From Flavobacterium sp. (GTDB taxonomy: Bacteria > Bacteroidota > Bacteroidia > Flavobacteriales > Flavobacteriaceae): 49,025 nucleotides of DNA. Positions 1 through 8,495 of this stretch are shown piece after piece (position 1 is the stretch's first letter; the number at the start of each line of letters is the position of its first letter). The stretch covers positions 1 through 49,025 of the forward strand of contig JAIXSK010000031.1 of NCBI GenBank assembly GCA_027484725.1, read 5' to 3'. Both the position numbers and the translations under genes were made by a program. The notes under the pieces are model-generated. The model had not been told where the DNA came from, made no database searches, and saw only the letters and a list, made by a program, of their open reading frames with translations.

Positions 1-82
1 TAAGGTCATCAAACCCTAGAACGGCTGTCAATCCAATATGTCTATGAACTTATTTATTAGCGCTTCATTCTCAAAGCGGGTG

Positions 83-113
83 CAAAAGTACAAACCTTTT
101 TCTCTTATCCAAA
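83..113 (-). promoter_or_regulatory. Strong Bacteroidota promoter reading out of the left edge, probably for a stable-RNA operon
   Basis: On the minus strand TTTG (110-113) is followed by exactly 19 bases and then TACTTTTG (83-90), a full match to the Bacteroidota consensus TTTG-N19-TAnnTTTG. The predicted transcript begins with CACCCGC and then GTTCATAGACATATTG, a stretch I recall as resembling rRNA or tRNA operon leaders in Flavobacteria. The transcribed gene is outside the window, so rRNA is an inference; a strongly expressed protein gene is the alternative. Confidence 0.6.
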
Positions 114-430
114 CTTTTTTCAAGAAAAATTTAAAGGTTTTTTTCTTAAAGTTGATGGTCAGTATTTTAGAATGAACTTTTGCTTTTCCGGAAACATTTG
201 TTCTGTTTCGGGAGGGCAAATATATGTTGTTTCTGTATTTAGAACCAAATGTTTTTTAGACTTTTTTTCAAGATGTTGATAACTTGATTATTGCTAATTC
301 CAAATATCTGATTTGAAACGCCAAACACACCGCTACAACCACGCAGCCCGGATGGGAACGGCATCCTTGCCCGGAGATTTCGCAGGGCAAGATAGAGTGG
401 ACAGCCGGAAATGCTGCCCAAAAAATCAAA
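114..430. other. Intergenic region with a GC-rich, possibly structured element
   Basis: I see no convincing gene here. The part up to about 310 is AT-rich. Positions 318-420 are GC-rich, with short inverted repeats: GGACAGC at 400-406 can pair with GCTGCCC at 413-419 with one mismatch. The minus-strand block at 333-365 resembles plus-strand positions 3969-4001 (shared core TTCC-x-CCGGG(G)CT). It follows the stop of the T9SS protein gene and may be a conserved non-coding element or small RNA. Short open frames across it look spurious. Confidence 0.35.
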
Positions 431-1987
431 CTAGTTCTTGATGATCTTGATGATTTTAGTTTGTTCTTGTGTGGTAATTTTGACAAAATACAAGCCATCA
501 GCCAATAGTGACATATCAAAGACGCAGTTGTTTGAAACATTATTTAAGGTATCAACTTGCTGTCCGAATGCGTTGAACAATGAGATGTCAGAAATGAATT
601 TCAAATCGCGAATGTGTAATAGGTTTTGAACCGGATTGGGGTAAACCAATAATTCATCCGCATCAAAATTTGAATTAGCTAACAAAGTACAAGTAACCGA
701 AACCGGCAAAAAGCAAGCTACACCAACAGCACTATTCAAAGTAAAAAGCACTGATTGCCCCGGTTGAACACCCGGAACTTGATAATTAGATGCAAGAGTT
801 GATCCGGTTTGTGTTGGACCACCATTGATAGAATAAGATATATTATAATCAGTAGCTCCAACCACAGGCGCCCAATCAAAACCTACTGAGTTAGGCGGTA
901 AATTGTTACTGTCACAAAAAAGGTTGGTAGTTCCTGTTAAAACCGTTACTGTCCGAGTGACTATAGCGCTTGGACAAGCACCGGTACCTAAAACCGTATA
1001 GGTCATAGTCGCTACTCCTGCTGAAAGCCCGGTAATTACACCGGTTGTAGGATTCACTGTAGCAACATCAGTGTTTGAACTCGACCAAGTTCCGCCGGCA
1101 ACGGTAGAGGTAAATGAAGTAGAACTTCCGACACAAATACTTTGAACACCCGAAAGCACGCCTGCCTCAGGGCATGGTGGGGTTGATGGGCAACTAAAAG
1201 CACCTCCATAACAATATCCTACTGGACCCGAAGGTGTAACAAATATCTCAACATGATCTGTCTCTGCCACATTATTAATCGTGTACGTTAATATATTTCC
1301 CGATGTTCCAAAAGTATAGGTACCATTGTTAATACTGTATACAACGGTATATGTTCCTGCGCCCAAAACCGCATTCCAGTTAAAAGTTATCGCATTATTG
1401 GCCCAAGTACCGCAAGAAACCGTCGGAGAATGTAAGGGATTAATAGTTACTACTTGTGAAGCCGTACATCCACTTATGTTCATATAAACAATGGTTGCAG
1501 TACCACCAGAAACGCCGGTAACCAAACCGTTATTATCAACGGTAGCAATCGAAGGATTTAAAGATGTCCAAGGAGTGGTTGGATTCGGAAACAGAGAGCC
1601 GTTTAGTTGAAGTGTGTCTGTTGCACATGTAGCATAATTAGAGTTTGTTGATATGGTTGGATAATTACTTACATAAATATTTTGCGACACTTGATTTCCG
1701 GCATTGTCATGATAAGTAATAGTTGTTGTTCCAAAACCAACCGAGGTAACTAGACCTGTGTTATCAACTGTGGCTACAGCTGTATTACTTGAAGTCCAAG
1801 GTGTTGTCGGAGCAGGATTACCTGATCCACCTGAACCTGTTAGTTGTGTTGTGGTCGGCGTATGTGCTGGTCCGGTCATGCAGATACTAAAATTCCCTGT
1901 GATCATAAGCGGAGACAAATTTAAATCCGCCGCTTGCAGCGAAAAAATCGAAATAAAAAAGACCAGAATAAAGTAATATTTGCGCAT
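431..1987 (-). CDS. Secreted protein with Ig-like (BIG2) repeats and T9SS C-terminal sorting domain
   Basis: The 518-aa product starts with a signal peptide (MRKYYFILVFFISIFSLQAA), followed by repeated BIG2-like units built around PWTSxNxxxATVDNxGLVT...GxxTI, at about residues 55-110, 125-182 and 275-348. Fibronectin-like stretches lie between them. The last ~75 residues begin LLVYPNPVQNLLHI and end in a lysine-rich strand, typical of a type A T9SS sorting domain that is removed when the protein is attached to or released from the cell surface. Many Thr/Ser/Gly residues fit an adhesin or other surface protein; no catalytic domain is visible. It is a single gene with its own start ATG. Ligand and role are unknown. 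Confidence 0.88.
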   Translation of the reverse strand: MRKYYFILVFFISIFSLQAADLNLSPLMITGNFSICMTGPAHTPTTTQLTGSGGSGNPAPTTPWTSSNTAVATVDNTGLVTSVGFGTTTITYHDNAGNQVSQNIYVSNYPTISTNSNYATCATDTLQLNGSLFPNPTTPWTSLNPSIATVDNNGLVTGVSGGTATIVYMNISGCTASQVVTINPLHSPTVSCGTWANNAITFNWNAVLGAGTYTVVYSINNGTYTFGTSGNILTYTINNVAETDHVEIFVTPSGPVGYCYGGAFSCPSTPPCPEAGVLSGVQSICVGSSTSFTSTVAGGTWSSSNTDVATVNPTTGVITGLSAGVATMTYTVLGTGACPSAIVTRTVTVLTGTTNLFCDSNNLPPNSVGFDWAPVVGATDYNISYSINGGPTQTGSTLASNYQVPGVQPGQSVLFTLNSAVGVACFLPVSVTCTLLANSNFDADELLVYPNPVQNLLHIRDLKFISDISLFNAFGQQVDTLNNVSNNCVFDMSLLADGLYFVKITTQEQTKIIKIIKN

Positions 1988-2058
1988 GAAAAAAGTGTTT
2001 GAAAGGCCTAAATGTAATTTAATTTCCTTACAAACACTTAGTTATTGATAAAATGCTG

Positions 2059-2736
2059 TTATTTTTTGTTGACTTCTTGGGCTTTGGCTTCCCAATAATC
2101 AGTGAGCTGGTCGTAATCAATTGGAGTGGCCGGAGCCTGCCTTACCAATCTTCCGCGGTCAAAAGCACGTTTTAAAATGGTTTCAATTAAAAAATCTTCG
2201 TTGTCTTCAAACGGAAGATATTTTCGCTTGAGGCTGATGTCAAAAACATTCGCGGTGGCATTAGACCAAAAAGCCTTCCAGCCGCTTTTATAATCTTTAA
2301 TGAGTTCAAAGGCCGTTGAACCGGTTTGTCTGTAAATGAGTTTAACTAAAATTTGTCCTTGTTTGCGCGAAAGTTTTTTGAGTCGGGCTTCAAATTCGTT
2401 TTCCATATAGTCTTCAACAATTTTGAAATACTTGCGCTTTTCGCGATTGGTTTTGAGAGCATTCATATTTTTGTTGAGTAAAACCAAACGCTCTGCCGCA
2501 ACTTTGGCATACGGGTATACTTTATACACTCGGTTGCGCAAAAGATTGAACTGTTTTTGCGCTTCAGGATCTAATTTTTCATTGCTGATAATGATTTCAT
2601 CAAGTAAAATGGGTTCTGAAATAGTGTCGGTTTCTTTGAGCACATATCCCATTTTGGTTGTGTCTTGCTCAACAATCTGAGCCTGAGCCGATAAAGCTAA
2701 AAAGCCTAACAATAGATAACAAAAGTACGGTTTCAT
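2059..2736 (-). CDS. DUF4294 family exported protein
   Basis: This 225-aa protein has a short signal peptide (MKPYFCYLLLGFLALSAQAQ). The body contains the conserved run LRNRVYKVYPYAKVAAERL and a basic helical region around KLSRKQGQILVKLIYRQTG, both typical of the DUF4294 family that is widespread in Flavobacteria. The family has no established function. The gene is divergent from the M42 peptidase gene with 86 bp between starts, a neighbourhood I recall for this family, so the two may share a promoter region. Export to the periplasm is inferred from the signal peptide. Confidence 0.8.
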   Translation of the reverse strand: MKPYFCYLLLGFLALSAQAQIVEQDTTKMGYVLKETDTISEPILLDEIIISNEKLDPEAQKQFNLLRNRVYKVYPYAKVAAERLVLLNKNMNALKTNREKRKYFKIVEDYMENEFEARLKKLSRKQGQILVKLIYRQTGSTAFELIKDYKSGWKAFWSNATANVFDISLKRKYLPFEDNEDFLIETILKRAFDRGRLVRQAPATPIDYDQLTDYWEAKAQEVNKK

Positions 2737-2822
2737 ACACCAAAATTTTACGGTTCAAAATTACTGCGAAACAAACAACTGTGATGCCAAAATTTTTACA
2801 TTAGCAAAAAAATAAAATATTT

Positions 2823-3911
2823 ATGAGTACAAAATCTATTCTCAAAAAATCATCCATAGACTTTCTTGAAAAATATCTCAACAACGCCTCACCTACCGGA
2901 TACGAAGCCGAAGGTCAAAAAATCTGGATGCAATACCTCAAACCCTACGTAGATACCTTCATCACCGACACCTACGGAAGCGCCGTGGCAGTGATTAATC
3001 CCGATGCAAAATACAAAGTAGTCATTGAAGGCCATGCCGACGAAATTTCATGGTACGTTAACTACATAACTGACAACGGGCTAATTTATGTCATCAGAAA
3101 CGGTGGTTCCGATCATCAAATTGCGCCCTCAAAACGCGTCAACATCCACACCAAAAACGGTATTGTTAAAGGTGTTTTCGGTTGGCCGGCCATTCACACG
3201 CGCGGTCGCGGCAAAGAAGAACCGGCTCGATTAGACAATATTTTTATCGATTGTGGCTGCTCTACCAAAGAAGAAGTTGAAAAACTCGGCGTACACGTGG
3301 GGTGCGTGATTACCTATCCCGATGAATTTATGATCCTCAACAACGACAAATTTGTCTGCCGCGCCATTGACAACCGCATGGGCGGATTCATGATTGCCGA
3401 AGTCGCGCGTTTGTTGCACGAAAACAAAAAGAAACTGCCTTTTGGTTTATACATCACCAATTCGGTACAAGAAGAAATTGGTTTGCGCGGTGCTGAGATG
3501 ATCACCCAAACCATCAAGCCCAACGTAGCTATTGTGACCGATGTTTGCCACGACACCACCACTCCGATGATCGAAAAGAAAATCGAGGGCGACCTCAAAA
3601 TGGGCAAAGGCCCGGTGATTGCTTATGCACCGGCGGTACAAAACAAATTGCGCGATTTAATTGTCAATACCGCCGAGGCCAAAAAAATACCGTTCCAACG
3701 CCATGCCTCATCGCGCATGACCGGAACCGATACCGATGCGTTTGCCTACAGCAATGGCGGCGTAGCTTCGGCGCTTATTTCGCTTCCGTTGCGCTACATG
3801 CACACCACCGTTGAAATGGTGCACCGCGACGATGTTGAAAACGTCATCAAACTCATTTACGAAACCTTGCTCAACATCAAAAATCAAGACGATTTTTCGT
3901 ATTTTAAATAG
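2823..3911 (+). CDS. M42 family metallopeptidase (glutamyl aminopeptidase/FrvX-like)
   Basis: A 362-aa zinc aminopeptidase of the M42 clan. The family's metal and catalytic residues are visible in order: EGHADE (H71, D73), AIDNRMGG (D183 bridging metal), EEIGLRGA (E217 catalytic base, E218), TDV (D240) and a late histidine in RYMHTTVEM. There is no signal peptide, so it acts in the cytoplasm, where M42 enzymes trim N-terminal residues from peptides. Length is normal for the family. It is followed by a bidirectional terminator at 4036-4063. Confidence 0.93.
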   Translation: MSTKSILKKSSIDFLEKYLNNASPTGYEAEGQKIWMQYLKPYVDTFITDTYGSAVAVINPDAKYKVVIEGHADEISWYVNYITDNGLIYVIRNGGSDHQIAPSKRVNIHTKNGIVKGVFGWPAIHTRGRGKEEPARLDNIFIDCGCSTKEEVEKLGVHVGCVITYPDEFMILNNDKFVCRAIDNRMGGFMIAEVARLLHENKKKLPFGLYITNSVQEEIGLRGAEMITQTIKPNVAIVTDVCHDTTTPMIEKKIEGDLKMGKGPVIAYAPAVQNKLRDLIVNTAEAKKIPFQRHASSRMTGTDTDAFAYSNGGVASALISLPLRYMHTTVEMVHRDDVENVIKLIYETLLNIKNQDDFSYFK

Positions 3912-3929
3912 TTCTAGAAGCTGATTCCC

Positions 3930-4005
3930 GTTGTTCGCTGTAGTTTTGCAGCCGAACCCCGGCCGCAAAAGCTGCCACTTCCACCGGGGCTAGGGCAACA
4001 GAATC
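3930..4005 (+). other. GC-rich non-coding element related to 318-420
   Basis: This GC-rich stretch between the M42 gene and its terminator has no credible reading frame. Its part at 3969-4001 resembles the minus strand of 333-365: both carry a GCC-x-x-TTCC-x-x-CCGGG(G)CT core followed by a G-rich tail. Two copies in non-coding DNA suggest a dispersed element, possibly an RNA structure. The alignment was made by eye. Confidence 0.35.
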
Positions 4006-4035
4006 CGCAGAAACTTTTCTGCCATAAACAAATAA

Positions 4036-4063
4036 AAAACGCCGCTCATTCCAGCGGCGTTTT
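4036..4063. terminator. Bidirectional intrinsic terminator
   Basis: A perfect 11-bp stem, AAAACGCCGCT paired with AGCGGCGTTTT, with a 6-base loop. It has A and T runs on either side and lies between converging genes (M42 peptidase and the small exported protein at 4099), so it can serve both. Confidence 0.88.
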
Positions 4064-4098
4064 CATGCTAACTAATTCAAAATATCCAAACAATGTAT

Positions 4099-4512
4099 TT
4101 ACAATTGGATGTTTGCCTCAATAATTGCGTTGTCTTCGGCAATTATATCTTCAATAGTTCTGTCTAAAAACAACGGATACACTTTGTTGTCTAGTTGATC
4201 TTCAGTGATTTGTTGGTTTTCAGAAATGGTTTGCTCAACCGGCGTTTCTAATAGAACCAACCAATTCGAATCAACAGGAGCGCTTTCAATGATTTTGTTG
4301 TTTTCATGAATCATCTCACGTAGACCGTCTGTTGAAACATAATTGGTTTCAAGTTGTGGAATCAAAATCGGCTCGTCAACAACCGGAGCCAACTTTATTT
4401 TTTCTGATGCATTGTTTTTTGCTGATACTTTGTGATTTGAATTTGTATCAGAAGCCATAGCGCTGGTTACGACCAACAAGGCTGAAGCTAAGAGTGTGAT
4501 TACTTTTTTCAT
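4099..4512 (-). CDS. Small exported protein of unknown function
   Basis: 137 aa with a clear signal peptide (MKKVITLLASALLVVTSAMA). The mature part is acidic and contains two related segments, MIHENNKIIESAP and IIAEDNAIIEANI, which suggest an internal duplication. I recognise no domain. Its signal peptide and upstream bases (ATGATGATTTGATT-like) resemble those of the ankyrin protein at 4658-5029, so the two may be co-regulated or have arisen by duplication of the 5' part. Confidence 0.7.
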   Translation of the reverse strand: MKKVITLLASALLVVTSAMASDTNSNHKVSAKNNASEKIKLAPVVDEPILIPQLETNYVSTDGLREMIHENNKIIESAPVDSNWLVLLETPVEQTISENQQITEDQLDNKVYPLFLDRTIEDIIAEDNAIIEANIQL

Positions 4513-4657
4513 GATGATTTGATTTTTGTTGATGATGATGTTGTTATTATTTTACATGACAAAGATATATACAAAAGCATGTATCTTGTATTGCATAGTA
4601 CTTAATTTTAACATTATATTAACAAATTGAATCAGCTATAAAACGAAAGAAACCTTG

Positions 4658-5029
4658 CTAATACTGACGCAAAAGCGCATAGGCCTCATGAGCCATTGAA
4701 AGCTCAGCATATTTAGCCGCAGTAAAACCCTTGTCGTCTTTGAGCTCCGGATTGGCACCATTAGCCAAAAGATATTTAATAATATCTACTTTGTTGTAGC
4801 GTGCCGCCACCATAAGCGGAGTCATTCCGTAGGAGCGTTCATTAACATCTGCGCCATATGCAACGAGTTTTTTAACAAACTCAAATTCGCCCTTTTGAAT
4901 AGCCATACACAAAGGCGTTCCTGCTTTAAAATGTACTTCAGAAATAATTTGAGAAAAACCTGAAGCTTGAACCTCAGAACCGGTCATGGCTAAAAAAGCC
5001 ATACCTAAAAAAATGATTGATTTTTTCAT
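4658..5029 (-). CDS. Exported ankyrin-repeat protein
   Basis: 123 aa: a signal peptide (MKKSIIFLGMAFLAMTGSEVQA) followed by about two and a half ankyrin repeats. The pattern is GTPLCMAIQKGEFEFVKKLVAYGADVN, then TPLMVAARYNKVDIIKYLLANGANP and a degenerate third unit (KGFTAAKYAELS). Ankyrin repeats bind other proteins; a short exported version like this probably acts in the periplasm, perhaps as an inhibitor or adaptor. No partner gene is obvious. It is unusually small for an ankyrin protein but has intact ends. Confidence 0.82.
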   Translation of the reverse strand: MKKSIIFLGMAFLAMTGSEVQASGFSQIISEVHFKAGTPLCMAIQKGEFEFVKKLVAYGADVNERSYGMTPLMVAARYNKVDIIKYLLANGANPELKDDKGFTAAKYAELSMAHEAYALLRQY

Positions 5030-5130
5030 GATGATATTGATTTGATGATTTGCTCACTAAGTCGAATGAACCAAACGCTTGTTACAAAACAAAACACACT
5101 TAACAATTATTTAAAAATCAATGCATAAAA

Positions 5131-5152
5131 AAACCGTCCCTAAAGACGGCTT
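5131..5152 (-). terminator. Intrinsic terminator of purC
   Basis: Read on the minus strand, AAGCCGTC pairs with GACGGTTT (one G-U pair) across a 6-base loop and is followed by a T run. It begins 5 bases after the purC stop. Confidence 0.8.
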
Positions 5153-5157
5153 CTAAA

Positions 5158-6126
5158 TCAAACTTTTTGATCTGCAAATTCGTTCAGATAATGAACTACA
5201 TTTTGTTCTATGCGCTTTTCTATATCATCAATGGGTGCTTTTACAAAGGTTTTACCGGTGATGTGTTCATATAACTCCATATATCGGTCAGAAACCGAAG
5301 CAACATAAGCATCTGACATTTCAGGTACCTCCTGCCCTTCTTGGCCTTGAAAACCATTTTCAATCAACCACTGGCGCACAAACTCTTTAGACAATTGTTT
5401 TTGTGGCTCTTTGTTTTGCTGACGATCAGCATAGCCATCTAAATAAAAATAGCGCGAAGAATCGGGCGTGTGAATTTCATCAATCAGCACAATTTCACCA
5501 TTGGCTTTTTGACCAAATTCATATTTGGTATCTACCAAAATCAAACCTTTTTGAGCCGCCATTTCCGCACCGCGCGCATACAATGCTCGGGTATATTGCT
5601 CTAAAATCAGATAGTCTTTTTCAGAAACAATTCCTCGGCTTAAAATTTCTTCTCTTGAAATATCTTGATCATGTAAACCCATATCAGCCTTGGTAGTAGG
5701 TGTAATTATAGGCTCAGGCAATCGGTCATTTTCTTGTAACCCATCGGGTAGTAACACGCCGCAAATGGTGCGCTTCCCGGCGGCATATTCGCGTGCAGCA
5801 TGTCCGGCCAAATATCCGCGAATAACCATCTCAACTTTAAAAGGTGTACACAAATAACCCACCGACACATTCGGATCAGGCGTTGCTATGAGCCAGTTGG
5901 GCACAATGTCTTGTGTTGATTGCATGAAATGCGTGGCAATTTGGTTGAGCATTTGCCCTTTGTACGGAATGCCTTTGGGCAAAATCACATCAAAGGCCGA
6001 AAGTCTATCGGTGGCAATCATCACCAAAAGTTGGTGGTTGATGTTGTAAACTTCGCGCACCTTGCCTCTGTATACAGAAACTTGGCCCGGAAAATGAAAT
6101 TGTGTTGTTGTGAGTGTAGTTGTCAT
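5158..6126 (-). CDS. purC: Phosphoribosylaminoimidazole-succinocarboxamide synthase (SAICAR synthase)
   Basis: 322 aa. PurC joins CAIR and L-aspartate using ATP to make SAICAR in de novo purine synthesis. Family motifs are present: YRGKVREVY at the N-terminus, [30 protein letters not shown], the [16 protein letters not shown] substrate/ATP region, LVDTKYEFG and [13 protein letters not shown]. Length fits the longer PurC form. It lies 42 bp downstream of the phoH-like gene on the same strand and is probably co-transcribed with it. The terminator at 5131-5152 closes the unit. Confidence 0.97.
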   Translation of the reverse strand: MTTTLTTTQFHFPGQVSVYRGKVREVYNINHQLLVMIATDRLSAFDVILPKGIPYKGQMLNQIATHFMQSTQDIVPNWLIATPDPNVSVGYLCTPFKVEMVIRGYLAGHAAREYAAGKRTICGVLLPDGLQENDRLPEPIITPTTKADMGLHDQDISREEILSRGIVSEKDYLILEQYTRALYARGAEMAAQKGLILVDTKYEFGQKANGEIVLIDEIHTPDSSRYFYLDGYADRQQNKEPQKQLSKEFVRQWLIENGFQGQEGQEVPEMSDAYVASVSDRYMELYEHITGKTFVKAPIDDIEKRIEQNVVHYLNEFADQKV

Positions 6127-6168
6127 AGTTCGTGTTGGCTTGTGCTGCCAACGTTGTTGGGTATAAAA

Positions 6169-7119
6169 TTAATCTTGATTTTCAATCTTCTTATAGGCTT
6201 CTATTACTTTCTTCACCAATCGGTGACGCACAATATCTTTGTCGTCTAAATAAAGAATGCCTATACCGTCTACATCTTTTAAAACCAACAAAGCCTCTTT
6301 GAGCCCAGAAATAGTCCGGCGGGGCAAATCAACTTGACCCGGATCACCGGTAATCATAAACTTGGCGTTTTTGCCCATACGCGTCAAGAACATTTTCATC
6401 TGCGAATGCGTGGTGTTTTGCGCCTCGTCTAAAATGACAAAAGCATTGTCCAGCGTTCGTCCGCGCATAAAAGCCAAAGGGGCTATTTGAATGATGCCTT
6501 TCTGAATGTAGTCTTCTAAAGACTGTGGTGGAATCATATCTCGGAGTGCGTCATACAAAGGCTGCATATACGGGTCTAACTTTTCTTTCATATCGCCGGG
6601 CAAAAAACCTAAATTTTCGCCGGCTTCTACCGCCGGACGCGTTAAGATAATCCGACGTACTTGTTTTTCTTTCAACGCTTTTACTGCCATGGCCACACCC
6701 GTGTAGGTTTTACCCGTACCGGCCGGACCCACAGCAAAAACCATATCGTTCTTGTGCAACATATCAACCAGCAATTGCTGATTGGGCGTCATGGCTTTGA
6801 TGATTTTTCCGCCAATGCCGTGTACCAAAATCTTATCGTGATCCGGCATGCGCTCTTCATCTTGCGCATTGCTTTGAATAACCCGCTCAATCACATTATC
6901 GTCAATTCGGTTGTAACGGGTAAAGTGCAGCATCAATCTTTTAAAGCGCGTCTCAAACTCGTCCAGCACTTCTTTTTCGCCAAAAGCTTTGAGCGTAGTT
7001 CCGCGTGCGACGATTTTTAATTTCGGGTAGTATTTCTTAATGGTTTCAAGATGAGCATCCTGCGCGCCCCAAAAATCTTTTGGAGCAATATCGTTGAGTT
7101 CGATGATTCTTTCGTTCAA
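6169..7119 (-). CDS. PhoH-like ATPase
   Basis: 316 aa. The N-terminal ~110 residues include a KH-like region, followed by a P-loop domain with Walker A GPAGTGKT (131-138), Walker B VILDEAQN (DEAQ at 231-234) and the motif ITGDPGQVDLP. This is the PhoH/PhoL (YbeZ-type) family, linked in other bacteria to RNA metabolism and ribosome assembly with YbeY. It is cytoplasmic. The gene heads a unit with purC and diverges from the SAM-hydrolase gene; a -7-like TAATTTTG is visible upstream on the minus strand, without a matching -33 element. Confidence 0.95.
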   Translation of the reverse strand: MNERIIELNDIAPKDFWGAQDAHLETIKKYYPKLKIVARGTTLKAFGEKEVLDEFETRFKRLMLHFTRYNRIDDNVIERVIQSNAQDEERMPDHDKILVHGIGGKIIKAMTPNQQLLVDMLHKNDMVFAVGPAGTGKTYTGVAMAVKALKEKQVRRIILTRPAVEAGENLGFLPGDMKEKLDPYMQPLYDALRDMIPPQSLEDYIQKGIIQIAPLAFMRGRTLDNAFVILDEAQNTTHSQMKMFLTRMGKNAKFMITGDPGQVDLPRRTISGLKEALLVLKDVDGIGILYLDDKDIVRHRLVKKVIEAYKKIENQD

Positions 7120-7223
7120 AAGGAAGTCGTATTAAATTAAAAAATTTTGCTAGATATTGTTAGCTTTGCATTCAAAATTAATCAGTTTTAGGTTCGGTTT
7201 TCGTTTTATTTATAAACATTTTT

Positions 7224-8072
7224 ATGTCAATAATTACCCTCACAACCGATTACGGCTTGAAGGATCATTTTGTAGGAGCGCTCAAGGGAAAAATTCTCAC
7301 TCAATTCTCTGAGGCTGTAATTGTTGACCTTTCGCACGGAATTGAACCTTTTAATATTTCACAAGCCAGTTATATTTTGAATGCTGGCTATTTGGCTTTT
7401 CCAAAAGGAACCGTGCACTTAATAGGGGTAGATGCCGAACGCAATCATGAAACGCGTCATTTGGCAGTAGAATGGAATGGGCATTATTTTATTGCAGCCG
7501 ATAACGGCATATTAACCATGCTCACCCAACACCTCAAACCCGAACAAATTGTTGAGATTTCTATTCACGACCGATTACCTGTTGAAGCCACTGATTTAGA
7601 TGTCTTTGTAACCGTAGCTTGTCATGTGGCCAAAGGCGGAAAACTCAGTGTGATAGGCAAACAAACCACAAAGATGAAAGAGGTTACTGAATTGCAACCC
7701 ATTGTTTCAGACAACCAAAAAACCATCCGCGGTTCTGTTATTTATATTGATCATTTTGGCAACGTGGTCACCAACATCAGCCAAAAATTATTTCTGGAAG
7801 TGGCCAAAGGTAGGCCCTATGAAATTCCGCTGAAATCCGGAAAAACACAGCGCCGATCTAGTCCCATTAAAAACATCTGGGGCAAATATTCAGATATTTT
7901 AGCCAGCGGAAACTATGCCAGCAAAGATTACGAAGGTGAAAAACTCGCTATTTTTAACGAGGCCGGATATCTGGAAATCGCCATCTATAAAAGCAATCCA
8001 ATGACGGTAGGCAGCGCTTCAACCTTATTGGGCTTGGGCTACCGAGATACGGTTCAAATTGAATTCATTTAA
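7224..8072 (+). CDS. SAM hydrolase/SAM-hydroxide adenosyltransferase family protein (DUF62)
   Basis: 282 aa. It opens with ITLTTDYGLKDHFVGALKG, the DUF62 (S-adenosyl-L-methionine hydroxide adenosyltransferase) signature with the active-site Asp. It also has LSHGIEPFNISQASYIL, HLIGVDAERNHETR, FIAADNGILT and a C-terminal domain beginning VIYIDHFGNVVTNI. Characterised members split SAM into adenosine and methionine; the family is related to fluorinase. The following monooxygenase gene starts 9 bp after the stop, so they are likely one transcript. Cytoplasmic. Confidence 0.93.
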   Translation: MSIITLTTDYGLKDHFVGALKGKILTQFSEAVIVDLSHGIEPFNISQASYILNAGYLAFPKGTVHLIGVDAERNHETRHLAVEWNGHYFIAADNGILTMLTQHLKPEQIVEISIHDRLPVEATDLDVFVTVACHVAKGGKLSVIGKQTTKMKEVTELQPIVSDNQKTIRGSVIYIDHFGNVVTNISQKLFLEVAKGRPYEIPLKSGKTQRRSSPIKNIWGKYSDILASGNYASKDYEGEKLAIFNEAGYLEIAIYKSNPMTVGSASTLLGLGYRDTVQIEFI

Positions 8073-8081
8073 AAACAAATT

Positions 8082-8378
8082 ATGTTTGTACGCATTGTAA
8101 AACTGAGTTTTCACCCGGAACATATTCCGGCTTTTCTGGATAATTTTGAGCTCATGAAAGAGCACATCCGAAAATCACCCGGAAACCGTTTGTTAGAACT
8201 GTATCAAGACAAGAACAATCCGGAGGTTTTCTTTACCTACAGCTACTGGGAAACCGAACAAGATTTAGAAAACTACCGCCAATCAGAATTGTTCTATGAG
8301 GTTTGGAGTTTTACCAAAAAACTGTTCAATGCTGCGCCTGAGGCGTGGAGTGTGGATAAATTGGTAAGTTTGAATTAG
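8082..8378 (+). CDS. Antibiotic biosynthesis monooxygenase (ABM) domain protein
   Basis: 98 aa, the length of a single ABM domain (dimeric alpha/beta barrel, YgiN/heme-degrading type). Features include MFVRIVKLSFHPEHIPAFLDNF at the start, a central helix ending RLLELYQDKNNPEVFFTYSYWE, and a final helix. Such small proteins act as quinol monooxygenases or in heme degradation; the substrate here cannot be told. It is directly downstream of the SAM-hydrolase gene. The stop runs straight into the GTTTA-rich repeat at 8379. Confidence 0.85.
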   Translation: MFVRIVKLSFHPEHIPAFLDNFELMKEHIRKSPGNRLLELYQDKNNPEVFFTYSYWETEQDLENYRQSELFYEVWSFTKKLFNAAPEAWSVDKLVSLN

Positions 8379-8470
8379 AAGTTTAAAAAGTTTAGGAAGT
8401 TTAAGGAAGTTTAAAGAAGTTTAAAAAGTTTAGGAAGTTTAGGAAGTTTATTGATTTTGAAAGTTTATGA
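8379..8470. repeat. Tandem GAAGTTTA/AAAGTTTA-rich repeat
   Basis: About ten degenerate copies of an 8-12 base word (A/G)AAGTTTA(G/A) fill the gap between the ABM gene and gldF. The same words recur at 32728-32762, 33266-33300, 33426-33459 and, inverted, at 46471-46506. No hairpin or reading frame is apparent. Confidence 0.85.
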
Positions 8471-8495
8471 AGTTCTACAACTTACACCATAGTAT

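Noticed and set aside
28..219. 63-codon open frame on the minus strand at the left edge
   Set aside because: It runs through the predicted promoter and leader and has no family features, so it is probably non-coding leader DNA.
318..430. Terminator of the T9SS gene at 400-419
   Set aside because: On the gene's strand the T run precedes the hairpin instead of following it, so it does not fit an intrinsic terminator.
239..540. Open frames across the GC-rich block near 318-420
   Set aside because: They lack conserved motifs, and one overlaps the end of the T9SS gene. The block is better explained as non-coding.
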